Source: Acholoe squamosa
Taxonomy: Eukaryota > Annelida > Polychaeta > Phyllodocida > Polynoidae
Reading direction: 5' to 3'
DNA: 64,000 bases
NCBI GenBank assembly: GCA_949317995.1
Contig: OX439036.1
Span: 103,461,891 to 103,525,890 of the forward strand
A program made the position numbers and the translations under genes. Position 1 is the stretch's first letter, and every line of letters begins with the position of its first letter. This document shows, piece after piece, positions 1 to 10,939 of this stretch. The notes under the pieces are model-generated. The model was given only the letters and a program-made list of their open reading frames with translations. It was not told where the DNA came from and made no database searches.

Positions 1-10
1 CATTGCATAC

Positions 11-1372
11 ATGTGTCAGGCTGTTTCTTCTTTACCTAAGTCCACCACCAGCCTCCTAGAACTCAGTGACGAAAGAATCAAAGAAATAGTGGAGGAGTAC
101 CCCGCTACACACATGAAGTACTACGTATGGGATAAGCCACAGAAAACTGAGGTGGAGGGTGGGAAAAGTGCACGCCAACAGCGGGAGCAAGGGAAAAAGA
201 ACAAAGATGAGGATGCAGAGGAGGAAGTCACCATGTGTGGCCAGCGACTGTTTCAACGTATAGCAACCAAGGCTGTGTTCAAGGCTAAACTGGTGGCCCT
301 CCTACCCTCCTTTAGGGCCCACTGTCGGAGAGTAGAAAATCAGAACTCCCAGGTAAAGCTTCTGAAAGACCGCCTCCTCATGCATCAGTCCGTAGTCCAA
401 GTTGACTACGCTGAAAACTGGACTACGGACTATGCCAAACAAATCCAGTCAGCGTACTATTCTAAACCTCAGATCACTCTCAAGGCCATGGTGGCCAAGG
501 TCAAGGACTTTTCAAACTTGCCAGTTGACCGGGAGGATCCCGACTGGGTCTCAGAGGAGGGAGATGAAGGTACCATGTACCACTACAACTTTGTTGGGGT
601 CTCTGATGACCATACCCATGGTTTTGAGGAGACGTTTACCTTTGTTGAGGCCCTGATAAAAGAGCTCCGGCTTAACCACCCCCAGTTGCAGTTCGTTTGG
701 TTCGTGTCCGACTCCCCCTCGTCGCAGTACCGTAACCGATACATATGCCAGATGCTGCTGGACAGCCCCACTCTCTTCCACGTCCGCTGTGCCTGGACCT
801 GGCTAGAGAGTGGTCATGGTAAGGGCCCCTGCGACGGGGTGGGAGGGGCAATCAAGCGGATTGCTTCTCGGGAGACCAAGAAGGAGCAAATTATACAGAA
901 TGCAGAGGATTTCATGGATAAAGTCTCCTCCGAGAAAATTCAACTCATCCATCGGAGTAAGAAGGATATCGATGCAAACCGGAAGAGCAAGAAGTGCCGC
1001 AAGATCCGGGCTACCGGTGAAGTGACCGGCATATCCAAAGCACACCAAGCGGTCACCATCGGCAGTGTGCTTCACATCCAGCCACTCTCCTGCTTCGGTC
1101 CATGCTGCATGCGGGAGGATGGGCGGATGTTGAAGGGCTGCCCAGGCTGGACCCCCGTCATCAACCTCGGAGTCAGCTACAGCGACGACGAGTTGTCCGA
1201 GGAGGAGGACAACAGGACGGAGCAAGAGATCATTGATGAGATGCCCTTCGCAGACGAAGTCCTGGAACCGGATGTGGAAGAGGCAAGACCCCCCCGCTTC
1301 TACGGACAGAGAGCTACCTCCCGCGCTGTCCGTAAAGTGGCCAAGAGGCTCGTCAGGAAGAGGAAGAACTAG
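11..1372 (+). CDS. Transposase-like protein (RNase H-fold candidate), family unassigned
   Basis: An uninterrupted 453-residue frame. No in-frame stop lies between the window edge and the first ATG, so the N terminus may continue outside. Acidic residues spaced as in a DDE/RNase H fold are visible: VDYAENW near residue 131, VSDSPSSQYRNR near 232, and a striking GHGKGPCDGVGGAIKR block near 268-283. A charged Lys/Glu-rich linker lies around 50-72, a Cys pair around 365-380 (CFGPCC), an acidic stretch near 400, and a basic C terminus (KRLVRKRKN) that could be a nuclear signal. I recall the HGKG..DG.GG motif from multi-copy invertebrate proteins that look transposon-derived, but I cannot name the superfamily. 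The downstream array of short subterminal repeats fits a DNA transposon or its remnant. A domesticated host gene is the alternative. Confidence 0.6.
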   Translation: MCQAVSSLPKSTTSLLELSDERIKEIVEEYPATHMKYYVWDKPQKTEVEGGKSARQQREQGKKNKDEDAEEEVTMCGQRLFQRIATKAVFKAKLVALLPSFRAHCRRVENQNSQVKLLKDRLLMHQSVVQVDYAENWTTDYAKQIQSAYYSKPQITLKAMVAKVKDFSNLPVDREDPDWVSEEGDEGTMYHYNFVGVSDDHTHGFEETFTFVEALIKELRLNHPQLQFVWFVSDSPSSQYRNRYICQMLLDSPTLFHVRCAWTWLESGHGKGPCDGVGGAIKRIASRETKKEQIIQNAEDFMDKVSSEKIQLIHRSKKDIDANRKSKKCRKIRATGEVTGISKAHQAVTIGSVLHIQPLSCFGPCCMREDGRMLKGCPGWTPVINLGVSYSDDELSEEEDNRTEQEIIDEMPFADEVLEPDVEEARPPRFYGQRATSRAVRKVAKRLVRKRKN

Positions 1373-1486
1373 CCGTCCTGTTGTCCTTGCATTCCTGCTT
1401 TTCCTGCTGTTACATCTCATTCTTATTACCTGAGTTCATTTTGGTCATACCTGTGGGCATGTCCTCCTTACACTGGCTGACTCTAT

Positions 1487-2433
1487 GTCTTTCCGAGTGA
1501 AGGAGGGCTATACCCAAAGAAATGACCAAAAGATAACTGTAAAATAATGCAGGTGAATGCATGGTAAATAACAGTTGATTATAGTATGCCATGTAGAAAA
1601 GATTAATGAATTATTGTAGACAGTATAACTTTTACCATAGTTAATCAAAACTGGTAGATACACACTAAAGTTGTGTACATGTATGTATGTACATGTATGT
1701 GCACACATTCTATGTTACTATGAAAATAAGGCTTAATATTAACTAAAAACGCCTTTATAATGGTAAGGGAAATATTAAAGGGGTAGGGGCGGGGAAGGGA
1801 TAATAAAGAAATACTTTTGAAACGTTCACATGTGTTATATATACTTTATTCCTACAATTGTCTTCCTGAGTGATTTAAACCCCTCTCAGATATATGAAAG
1901 AGATAATTAACACTCACAACCACCTTCAGACATAAGGGGGGAATAATTAGTGTCAAAATAAAACAATTTCTATTGTTCACATGCATTATGATACTCTCAC
2001 ACAACCATAGCAAAACCATAGGCCTCAGTAAGAAAAAGTGTCTTCCCGAGTGATGATCAGCCCCTCTTGTCTTTCTCCCCCTACCTGCTGCAATATTGGA
2101 CAGAAGGACGTCCTTATGCATATATATGAGAGAGTATACTATATAGAAGTCAACCAAGAGAAGAAAAAAACGTAACAAGTTATAATATCATGGATGAGAT
2201 GCATTCTTTATGGAACTCTATAGCAATCTTTGAATTTATTGAAAAATGTCTTCCCGAGTGATGCAATAATGTTAATTAACCATAACCACCACCTTCACAC
2301 ATAAGGGGGAGACAAGTACAGTCGAAATAAAACAATTTTTCCATAGTAGATGCACTATGGTCTACTGCTACAACCATATGCAAACTATAGGCAAATATAT
2401 GTAAAACCTCAAAAAAGTGTCTTGGCGAGTGAT
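1487..2433 (+). repeat. Array of 14-18 bp motifs (TGTCTTCCCGAGTGAT), direct copies
   Basis: Five direct copies of TGTCTT(CC/GG)CGAGTGAT start at about 1487 (diverged), 1859, 2037, 2247 and 2416. The segments that follow the 1859 and 2247 copies are also alike: both go on to a CACCTTCA.ACATAAGGGGG stretch and then an AAATAAAACAATTT stretch. The array is therefore a degenerate tandem repeat with units of roughly 170-210 bp. Such arrays are typical subterminal transposase-binding repeats. It begins just after the transposase-like ORF. Confidence 0.6.
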
Positions 2434-2827
2434 TTTGGTCATAATTACTCCATGTTTTGAATAGAAATTCTTAGGTACAAACAGATTTTTCCCCCACTAA
2501 AGCTATATACCACCTGAAAGTACATGTCGTGGGCATTGTCTCCTTTGTAATTAATAACTTCTCTCTAACTCTATGTCCCTTGTATGATTAATGACAGACA
2601 ATGAATATTTTGTGCCCTAAATTTGAGTTAAAATCCAGTGTTGGCCTTGGAGGAAAATACCCCATTGCTTAGGAAAAATCACAGAATACCTAATCACAAC
2701 TCTCTAAACCCAACATTTACACCTAGATTTACAATAATAATAACCTTAAACTGAGTTAAACACATATCCATGCTCATATGGGAGGCCTTAAGGGTATTTA
2801 CCCCCAATTATCACTCGCCAAGACACT
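2416..2827. repeat. Perfect 18-bp inverted repeat pair closing the motif array
   Basis: AGTGTCTTGGCGAGTGAT at 2416-2433 is matched exactly in reverse complement at 2810-2827. The inverted copy uses the GG variant, the same as its nearest direct partner, and no further copy follows. This fits the right-hand end of a DNA transposon whose left part, including the ORF, runs off the window, but the exact terminus and target duplication were not identified. Confidence 0.5.
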
Positions 2828-3021
2828 GTTTCCAGGGTATGTACCTTTGGGGCGTTGCCATGGCAACCGTTTTCATATTTAACTAATAATATCTCGTGAG
2901 GAGGTACCCCAACACCTATACACTATCCACAAAAAAAATCTTTAAGATAGTCCTAGGTTTGGTTCCAGACCCCCCCCCCCCAGCCCAAGGGGGGGATATG
3001 CTCTGTTTCTATGACTTATAG

Positions 3022-3255
3022 CCATACCTTCCGAAGGAAGCTTGCGACTGGGAGGGGAAAGACTACAAACAGCACAAAGGTCTGTGGCGTGCAGAGAAGG
3101 TCCTCCCAGGCGGAAAGCCTACTACTGTACGCAACCGATCAGACAGGGTCAAGATAATGAGGAACAATCTCGCGGGATGGTGTCTGACCAAGGAGGGAGA
3201 ACTTCCCAAACAGTGGGATGTTGTTATGCAACATGACTTCTATTTTGAGCGCTAA
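3022..3255 (+). CDS. Terminal coding exon, unknown gene
   Basis: A TTATAG acceptor at 3016-3021 is followed by an open frame ending in TAA at 3253-3255. The translation starts PYLPKEACDWEGKDY and ends DVVMQHDFYFER. It is rich in charged residues and has no low-complexity sequence, as expected of a real exon. An upstream in-frame TAG overlaps the acceptor, so the piece only makes sense as a spliced 3' exon. No partner exon was recognised. It could belong to the same mobile element as the first ORF or to a host gene. Confidence 0.4.
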   Translation, partial: PYLPKEACDWEGKDYKQHKGLWRAEKVLPGGKPTTVRNRSDRVKIMRNNLAGWCLTKEGELPKQWDVVMQHDFYFER

Positions 3256-3570
3256 GTGTGGACCCCGGAGTCTATGAACTTTAGTGTGTGGCCAGTAATG
3301 ACAATGTCAGAGACATTTCCTTTTCAGCTAAGTAAGTCATGTACACTGTGGTTCATGAGATAAACTTATGTATGAATATCATTCAGATACAAAAAAAGAA
3401 ATAGTATGATTAACAACAAAAACATGAACCTTTATTAAAGAAATTAACACAAGTTCTTGAACTGGAATATACTTTCGCTTAAGACACTTTTCTGATACAT
3501 GTGTAGGCTTCTTCCTTCATTGAGGCAGGATATATGGAACTCTAGCCCTGGTAAGTGAACAAACATGAAC

Positions 3571-3573
<3 letters not shown>

Positions 3574-3632
<59 letters not shown>
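3574..3632. repeat. (TA)n microsatellite
   Basis: About 29 uninterrupted TA units. Confidence 0.95.
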
Positions 3633-3636
<4 letters not shown>

Positions 3637-4170
3637 TGTTTATCTGTTTTTGTGTAAGCATAGAATAAATTATTTATCTTTTTCTTTAGAACCCGTATGT
3701 GTTTAAATGAGTCATGATATCTTGATCCTTGAGGGAAAGTCTTAAGAAAGGCACCTGTGTTCGGGAAGCCCTATATGTCATACATGTACACTTTTAGTTT
3801 GTAGACGCTGATTGTACTGTCATTTAATATATAGGCGCTCAACTTTATAAGTTAAGTCCTAGAGCATCGAGAGAACAAAAAATAATAAATCATAAGTTAG
3901 AATCATGCATCATTCATCTAAAACAAAATGTTCTTGAGCACCAACTGTAAAAAAACTTGGATAAATACTTGTTATAGTAACATAAGACATGAACATGTAA
4001 TTTTCCATATTAAGCACCACGCAAGGTTTTCTTGCAGAATTATATAAATAAACTCAAAGTTCTTTTCCTTTTTTATACAAAATGTTCAAACAAATTTCTC
4101 TTGTCGTATGTTATTTGACTACTTCCGTCTTTTATACTTAATCATCGCGGACGACAAACATGAATCAAGT
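3633..4170. other. A/T-rich non-coding stretch
   Basis: No frame, repeat or RNA gene was recognised here. It probably includes the 3' UTR of the minus-strand gene that ends at 4171. Confidence 0.5.
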
Positions 4171-5140
4171 TCACTTAGAAGGCCAGTCCCCGTCTAAAGC
4201 ATCATACGCCATGTTAGTAACATGACGCATGAACTTCCTTTGCAGTTTCGGTGACATCTGCTCTACCTGTCTGACCAAAGAGTCGGCCCACAGTTGGGCA
4301 TCTGATGAAACAGGGTCTGAGGTAAGAGGCTGACTAGTGACTTTGGGTTTAGACAAAACTTCGACCATTTTTTCTAGGTTTTCGGATTTTTTTTCCATCA
4401 TCCTCAACACTGGGTCGTTCTTGGCCTTCTCGGCTTTTTTTTTGTCCAGCTCAGCCTCACGGACCTGACGATGTTCAGGTCCTTGCTTTGTGTACCAATT
4501 TGCAGACGGGTTTTCCACACCATAGTCAGTAGACCTGTCCTCCATGGAAGACTCACCCCCATGCATGGAGGTGTCCTTTCCTGTGTATGGTTGGTAGAGA
4601 GAAGCTCTCTGGGATGAGCCATCCTCAGTATAATGCAGGCCAGATTTCACTTCTGTTTTGCTGAACAACCTATTGTACCTATCCAAGGCTGTTTCCTGGC
4701 CCTTACCTTTGTTTGAGGTGTGATGCAGCCCTTTGCCTGCACCTTTCACAGTGTCTTTTGAGGTAGAAGCTAAAGGTGCTTTATCCTTGCAGCTGGATGA
4801 TAGTCCCGACTTAGTAGGCTGACTCTGTTTCTTCTGTGGATTGTGTGGACTCAGACGCTTAGATCGGTGTGCTGCAGCCTGCGTCCCAATGTGTTGGTTT
4901 CTGCTGTAATGTTTTTTACTAGGCTGGAGTGAGTGAGTAATGGATGTTTAATGCCATTTCGACAGCTAAGGTCATATTCATGGCGAGAAACCTATACCAA
5001 ACAAGTTTTGGATCTATGAGCAATTAAATATTTCAAAAACTATTGTGTAAATGGAACAAGTTGCTATTATTTCAGGCAGGATGAGGTGAAAGCTAAAATC
5101 ACAACAGTGCAAGATAAAATCACAAGTGTGCATGATAAAA

Positions 5141-8100
5141 TCAAAGAAGCCTGTACAGTCCAGCTGCTTTCAGGAAGTTGATGATAAGATCAGGTTTGAT
5201 GGTGGTAAAAAGTTCTTGTAGACCAGCTACATTGTAGAAATGTTGTCTGATAGGCGTAAAATCAACACAATCCATTAGGATGTGTTTGATGAAGAGAGAG
5301 AGAGAGTAATGGATGTTTAAAGCCATTTCGACAGCTAAGGTCATATTCATGGCGAGAAACCTATACCAAACAAGTTTTGGATCTATGAGCAATTAAATAT
5401 TTCAAAAACTATTGTGTAAATGGAACAAGTTGTTATTATTTCAGGCAGGATGAGGTGAAAGCTAAAATCACAACAGTGCAAGATAAAATCACAAGTGTGC
5501 ACGATAAAATTAAAGAAGCCTGTACAGTCCAGCTGCTTTCAGGAAGTTGATGATAAGATCAGGTTTGATGTTGGTAAAAAGTTCTTGTAGACCAGCTACA
5601 TTGTAGAAATGTTGTCTGATAGGCGTAAAATCAACACAATCCAATAGGATGTGTTTGATGGTCAATTTCGTGTCGCATGCCACACACTCAGGTGCTTCCT
5701 CTCCTTTCAGGAGGTAGGCATGAGTGAGTCGCGAATGACCGATGCGGCAACGAGTAAAGACTGTTTGGTCTCTACGGTTCTTGAGAGCAGGTCGACAGAC
5801 ACCAGACACTGTGGGACAAAATTCAAAGAGTTTCCATCCAGGGTTCTCTACCCATTGGTTTTGCCAAAGGTCAAGAATATACTTCTTGACAACTGGCCTA
5901 AATTCAGATGGCGGTAAAAGGCAAGGCTGTTCCTCAAAGTTAAGGCCATGTTTAGCCCTTTTATCAGCTTCTTCATTGCCTTTGATTCCCACATGACTTG
6001 GAAGCCAACAGAATCGGATGTCATATCCCAGTTCCTTGGATCTGATGAAACCTTTGATAATTTTCATTATCACAGGGTGATCCAAGTTGAGGTTCTGCAG
6101 ATCTTCTAGACAGGATTTTGAGTCATGTGTTTGATGGTCAATTTCGTGTCGCATGCCACACACTCAGGTGCTTCCTCTCCTTTCAGGAGGTAGGCATGAG
6201 TGAGTCGCGAATGACCGATGCGGCAACGAGTAAAGACTGTTTGGTCTCTACGGTTCTTGAGAGCAGGTCGACAGACACCAGAGACTGTGGGACAAAACTC
6301 AAAGAGTTTCCATCCAGGGTTCTCTACCCATTGGTTTTGCCAAAGGTCAAGAATAAACTTCTTGACAACTGGCCTAAATTCAGATGGCGGTAGAAGGCAA
6401 GGCTGTTCCTCAAAGTTAAGGCCATGTTTAGCCCTTTTATCAGCTTCTTCGTTGCCTTTGATTCCCACATGACTTGGAAGCCAACAGAATCAGATGTCAT
6501 ATCCCAGTTCCTTGGATCTGATGAAACCTTTGATAATTTTCATTATCACAGGGTGATCCAAGTTGAGGTTCTGCAGATCTTCTAGACAGGATTTTGAGTC
6601 GCTGAAGATGATGAATTTCTTCCCTGGCGCATCCTTCATGCATCTCATTGCAAGAAAGATGGCACAGGCTTCAGCAGAGAAAATGGAGCTGTGATTTGGA
6701 AGGCGAGATGCCAGTTTTCTGCCCCCACCTACCGCGGCAGCAGCCACTCTCTCTTCTTCTTTTGATCCGTCAGTGTAAAATGGTGCATGATGGGGAAGTT
6801 CATTCCTTATCTCAGAAAACCTCAATCTGTATTCTAGTGGGTTGGTGTCGGCTTTTCGTGATTTGGCTAGTCTGAAGTCGACCTCTAGCGGTACCAGTTT
6901 CCATGGAGGAATTTCTGGGAGGTGGGTTTGTGCCAATGATGTCAGGCTAACATTTAGTTGCCTCATATGTGTTTGAATTCTCAGACTGTATGGCCTGGCA
7001 GCTTTTGGTTTTGCCTCATAGAGCTTCTGGTTGTCTGGTTCAAATACACATGCATATGCTGGATTCGAAGGGTTCGTTCTCAAGCGCAGCGCAAACTGCA
7101 TCGACAATTTGAGACGTCTGTTTTCCAATGATGGTTCTCTGCCCTCAACATAAAGGCTAGGATATGGAGACGTTCGGAAGGCCCCGAGGGCTAGGCGAAT
7201 GCCTTGTCGATGAACTGGATCCAAGATGGCCACGTAGGACGGCCTAGCAGAGCCATACACCTGGGAACCATAGTCAAGCTTCGATCGAACCAGAGCTCTA
7301 TACAATTGGAGTAAAACCTTACTATCTGCACCCCAGTCAGTGTTTGATAACACTTTCAACAAATCAAGTGCTTTGGTGCACCTGATCTTTAGAGATTTCA
7401 AATGTGGAATAAATGAAAGTCGTTTATCAAACAGCACACCTAGAAACTTTGTCTCCTCTACAACCTTGATTGGATCTCCATCTAAGGTTAGATCTGGATC
7501 AGGATGCAGAGTGCGTTTCAGGCAAAAGTGCATTGCAACTGTTTTTGATTTAGAAAACTTAAAACCGTTTTCTACGGACCAGGCATGTACTTTGTTCAGG
7601 CACAGCTGCAGCTGCCTTTCGAATTAATGCATGTTCTTTGCTCTGTAGCATATCAGGAGGTCGTCAACATAGAGGCTACAGGACACATCTTTATTCACTG
7701 CATTAACAACACTGTTCATTTTGATACTGAACAAGGTAACAGATGATATGCTACCTTGGGGAACACCAAGTTCTTGCTCATGTTCATCAGATAGTGTTGA
7801 ATTCAATCTCACTCGGAAGTGTCTGTTGGATAAAAAATTTAATATGAATATGGGTAAACGCCCACGAAATCCCATATTGTATAGGTCTTTCATGATGCCA
7901 TGTTTCCACGTTGTGTCGTAGGCCTTTTCTAAATCAAAAAATACAGAAACAACATGTTCTTGTTTGATGAAGGCATCACGGATGAAATGTTCTAAACGAA
8001 TCAAATGATCAAGAGTGCTTCTTCCTCGTCTGAAACCGCTCTGATAGTCAGAAATCTGGTGTTTCGACTCGAGCAGCCAAACAAGTCTCTCGTTGATCAT

Positions 8101-9593
8101 TCTTTCCATGGTTTTACAGATGCAACTGGTGAGAGCTATAGGCCTATAATTTGTTGGTAGTGTATGGTCCTTACCAGGCTTGGGAATCGGTATAATGGTG
8201 GCTTCTTGCCAGGAAGGTGGAAGCTCACCACTTTCCCATATCCCATTGAAAAGAGATAGGAGTACCTTTAGCACTGGCTCAGGAAGATGTTTAAGAAATT
8301 CATAATGTACTTTATCTGGACCAACAGCAGTGTTGTGAGATTTCTTCAGAGACTTTTTAAGTTCCACCATGCTAAAAGGTTGGTTGTAGTCTTCTGAATT
8401 GTCAGATTGAAACTTGAGTCTCTTCCTTTCTTCTCTCACTTTTATTGGCACAAATTCTGAAAGGCAATTGTTTGAAGAAGAGTAATGTTCAAATGTTTCA
8501 GCCAGTTTCTTTGTTATCTCTGCTGGACTTGTCAAGAGCTCATCTCCGTCAAGGTGATGTTGGACCCTTGAACCGTCCCCCTTGCCTTTGATTTTACGGA
8601 TCATAGTCCAGACCTTGTTCATGGGGGTACGCGAGGTGACATTTGATACATACTTTTGCCATGAAGCCCGTTTAGCTTCCCGTATGATACGGCGACCTTG
8701 TGCCCGTTTGATCTTAAAGTTTGTAAGGTTTTCTGATGTTGGGTTCCTATTGAATTTTCGTAAGGCCTTTTTCCTCTCTCTGATGGCAACCTTACATTTG
8801 TCATCAAACCATGGATTTCTGGGATGTTTTGGAACTGTCGAGGTTTTAGGTACAGTCTCTTCTGCAATTGTTATAAGGGTTTCACTAAATTCCTCCATAT
8901 CCCTCTCAGTGAGACTGACATTGTCAAGCTTTTCCAGGCAGAGAGTCTGGAATTTGACCCAATCGGCCTTATCCAACTTCCAGCGAGGCTCTCGTTGGCC
9001 CACTAGAAGCTCCTCTACCTGTAAAAGGATAGGGAAATGATCACTCCCATGGAGGTGCAGGATGCAGGATGGAGGTAGGTATTCGAGCCATCATTAAAAA
9101 TACATAATGCTTTTTGTGTCACAAAAGATTCTATTGTTTTTCCTTTTTGGTCAGAGGAGTCACCTCCCCAGAGGGGGTTGTGACCATTAAGGTCTCCCAA
9201 GATTATGTAGGGAGACGGAAGCTGGTCTGCCAGATCAACCAGCTCCTGCAAGTTGAGAACAGAGTTAGGAGGGATATAAAGTGAGCATATTGTCATAGTT
9301 TTATGAAGAGTAATTCTTACAGCTGCTGCTTGAAAATTTGTGTTTAATTCAAGTAGGCTATGGACAACGTCTTGACGGACTAAGATGGAAGAGCCACCTG
9401 AAGCTCGATCACCATCCGGTCCACAAGTATTGTACATTTCAAAGTTTTTAAAAGAGATAACGTCATCTTCTTTAATATAGGTTTCTTGTAAACAAAAAGC
9501 TAGAGCATTGAAATTTTGGTTTAAAATCTTTAATTCATTAAAATTGGCTCGAAAACCTCGACAGTTCCATTGAACTACCGCTCCACCAGCCAT
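5141..9593 (-). pseudogene. L-A1 ORF2 (endonuclease-RT-RNase H), broken
   Basis: It starts MAGGAVVQWNCRGFRANF, the first motif of an AP-type endonuclease. The endonuclease is shortened by a ~90 bp deletion near 9055, giving a frameshift. The RT core is visible (FDLEKAYDTTW, GVPQGS, SLYVDD), then RNase H (FYTDGS, SAEA, SDSKS, and H.GI.GNEEAD). Further frame breaks lie near 7624 (premature TAA) and 6470-6490, and the nested insertion cuts the RNase H C-terminal part. The product cannot be active. Confidence 0.9.
5292..6124 (-). mobile_element. 5'-truncated L-A copy nested in L-A1
   Basis: It duplicates the L-A 3' end (RNase H C-terminal part plus 3' UTR) and is bounded by the 12-bp TSD ATGTGTTTGATG at 5280-5291 and 6125-6136. 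The outer element continues exactly across the insertion. Its own tail is an AG-rich GAGAGA run rather than clean GAGT. Confidence 0.9.
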
Positions 9594-10939
9594 TATTTCG
9601 GGTATTGGATCGGTGAGTGACTTCTGACCTTCACGTTCGGTGATGGAGAACGTCGAACGTAAAGGTCATCCTCCATGTCGATGTCCAGGGAGTTAAATCT
9701 ATTGCCTTGTTGGCAGATGTCTCTCCCTGATTTTGGCAGCCTCCCGCTGCCACTGGCACCTTGAGCTTTGGATTTTTTTGCTTTTGGTTTGTCTACTTTT
9801 GTGCTTTGACTGTTTGGACCAGACGCCACACCACCTGCCGAGGCATTCTTGCCAGGCTTAGGTGGTACTAGTGGCTTTTTGCCCTGGGCAGTGTTACTTT
9901 TAGCAGAACCGCTTTGAGAAGAGCCAGTTTGAGCAGAACTGCTCTGAGATGAGTGATTCTCTGAGGGACCCTTTTGAGCAGAACTACTTTGAGCAGCACT
10001 GCCCGAAGACACTTTCGGCTTTATCAAACAGTCATAACTGACAACAGTCTGGCACTCGATGGAGGCAGTCACTGGTTTCAGGGAGTGAGAATACAATTTG
10101 CCCTTTTGAGGAAGTTGAGGCATAGAAGCCAAAACAAGTTTCCTTGCCTCCGGAAAACTGATGTTGTTTAGGACTTTCAGTTCCTGTATTCTCTTCTCCC
10201 GACACCATACTTCACAGCTCCTGGATGAGGCCATGTGGTCACCCTGGCAATTGGCACATTTTGCCGGGAACTGACAGCCTTCGCTGTCATGACCTTTCTG
10301 GCCACACTTAAAGCAGACTGGTTCTGATCGGCAGAAATTCTTGCCATGACCGAACCTCTGGCAGTTGAAACAGCGGAGTGGATTGGGGATATACACTTTC
10401 ACTTCTACGCTCAAGTAGCCGATTTTGATTCTCTGTGGGGGCTTAGGTGTGTTGAATGTCAAGATATAGGTGTTGCTGCTTTGTTTGCTATCTTTTCTAA
10501 TTGGGATTCTCTTGACATCAGTAACACCTTCTTGTCTGAGCTCCCTACAGATTTCATCCTCATCGATACCCTCAAGATCTCTTGTCCGGATTACTCCTTT
10601 GCATGAGTTCAGGGACCGATGAGGAGAGGCCTTCATTTCTCTGTCTGCCAGTTTGTCTGCTTTAAGCAGATTACGGGATTGTGCTCTTGTGGCACACTCG
10701 ACCATAATCTGTCCAGAGCGAAGTTTTTTAATGTCTGTCACCTGGCCTGCTATCCCCAGAATGCCTTTGTTAATGGCAAAAGGAGACAGCTTGCTCAGAG
10801 GTGACAGTCCAGTGGACTCCAGGATAATAAATCTCGGCCAGCTGCTGGTTGTTGTCAAACTTTCAGAATCCGAGTCAGAATCCGAGTTGAGAGGACGTTT
10901 CATTGAGGTCGTTGTTGTGGGGTTTTGTGTAGTAGCCAT
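9593..10939 (-). CDS. L-A1 ORF1, gag-like nucleic-acid-binding protein
   Basis: 448 residues from the ATG of MATTQNPTTTT (10939). The frame is open further upstream, but only to a TTG; an alternative ATG lies at 10960. Three zinc knuckles follow each other: CFNCQRFGHGKNFC, CFKCGQKGHDSEGC and a CANC..DH...SRSC variant. Before them is a conserved N-terminal region (GILGIAG.V..IKKLRSGQI), and after them a Ser/Ala/Gln-rich repeat (SSAQ) and a Lys-rich tail. ORF1 proteins of I-type LINEs bind their RNA and form the particle used for target-primed reverse transcription. The stop overlaps the ORF2 start as TAATG. Confidence 0.85.
   Translation of the reverse strand: MATTQNPTTTTSMKRPLNSDSDSDSESLTTTSSWPRFIILESTGLSPLSKLSPFAINKGILGIAGQVTDIKKLRSGQIMVECATRAQSRNLLKADKLADREMKASPHRSLNSCKGVIRTRDLEGIDEDEICRELRQEGVTDVKRIPIRKDSKQSSNTYILTFNTPKPPQRIKIGYLSVEVKVYIPNPLRCFNCQRFGHGKNFCRSEPVCFKCGQKGHDSEGCQFPAKCANCQGDHMASSRSCEVWCREKRIQELKVLNNISFPEARKLVLASMPQLPQKGKLYSHSLKPVTASIECQTVVSYDCLIKPKVSSGSAAQSSSAQKGPSENHSSQSSSAQTGSSQSGSAKSNTAQGKKPLVPPKPGKNASAGGVASGPNSQSTKVDKPKAKKSKAQGASGSGRLPKSGRDICQQGNRFNSLDIDMEDDLYVRRSPSPNVKVRSHSPIQYPK

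Noticed and set aside
1852-2178. 108-residue minus-strand frame in the motif array
   Set aside because: It lies across the degenerate subterminal repeats and has repeat-derived composition.
5141-6480. Tandem duplication of the L-A 3' end
   Set aside because: The 12-bp TSD and exact continuation of the outer element show a nested insertion instead.
9593-10939. Retroviral or LTR-element gag
   Set aside because: Zinc knuckles look gag-like, but there are no LTRs, protease or integrase; ORF2 has an AP-endonuclease, and the element has a tail and TSD typical of a non-LTR retrotransposon.
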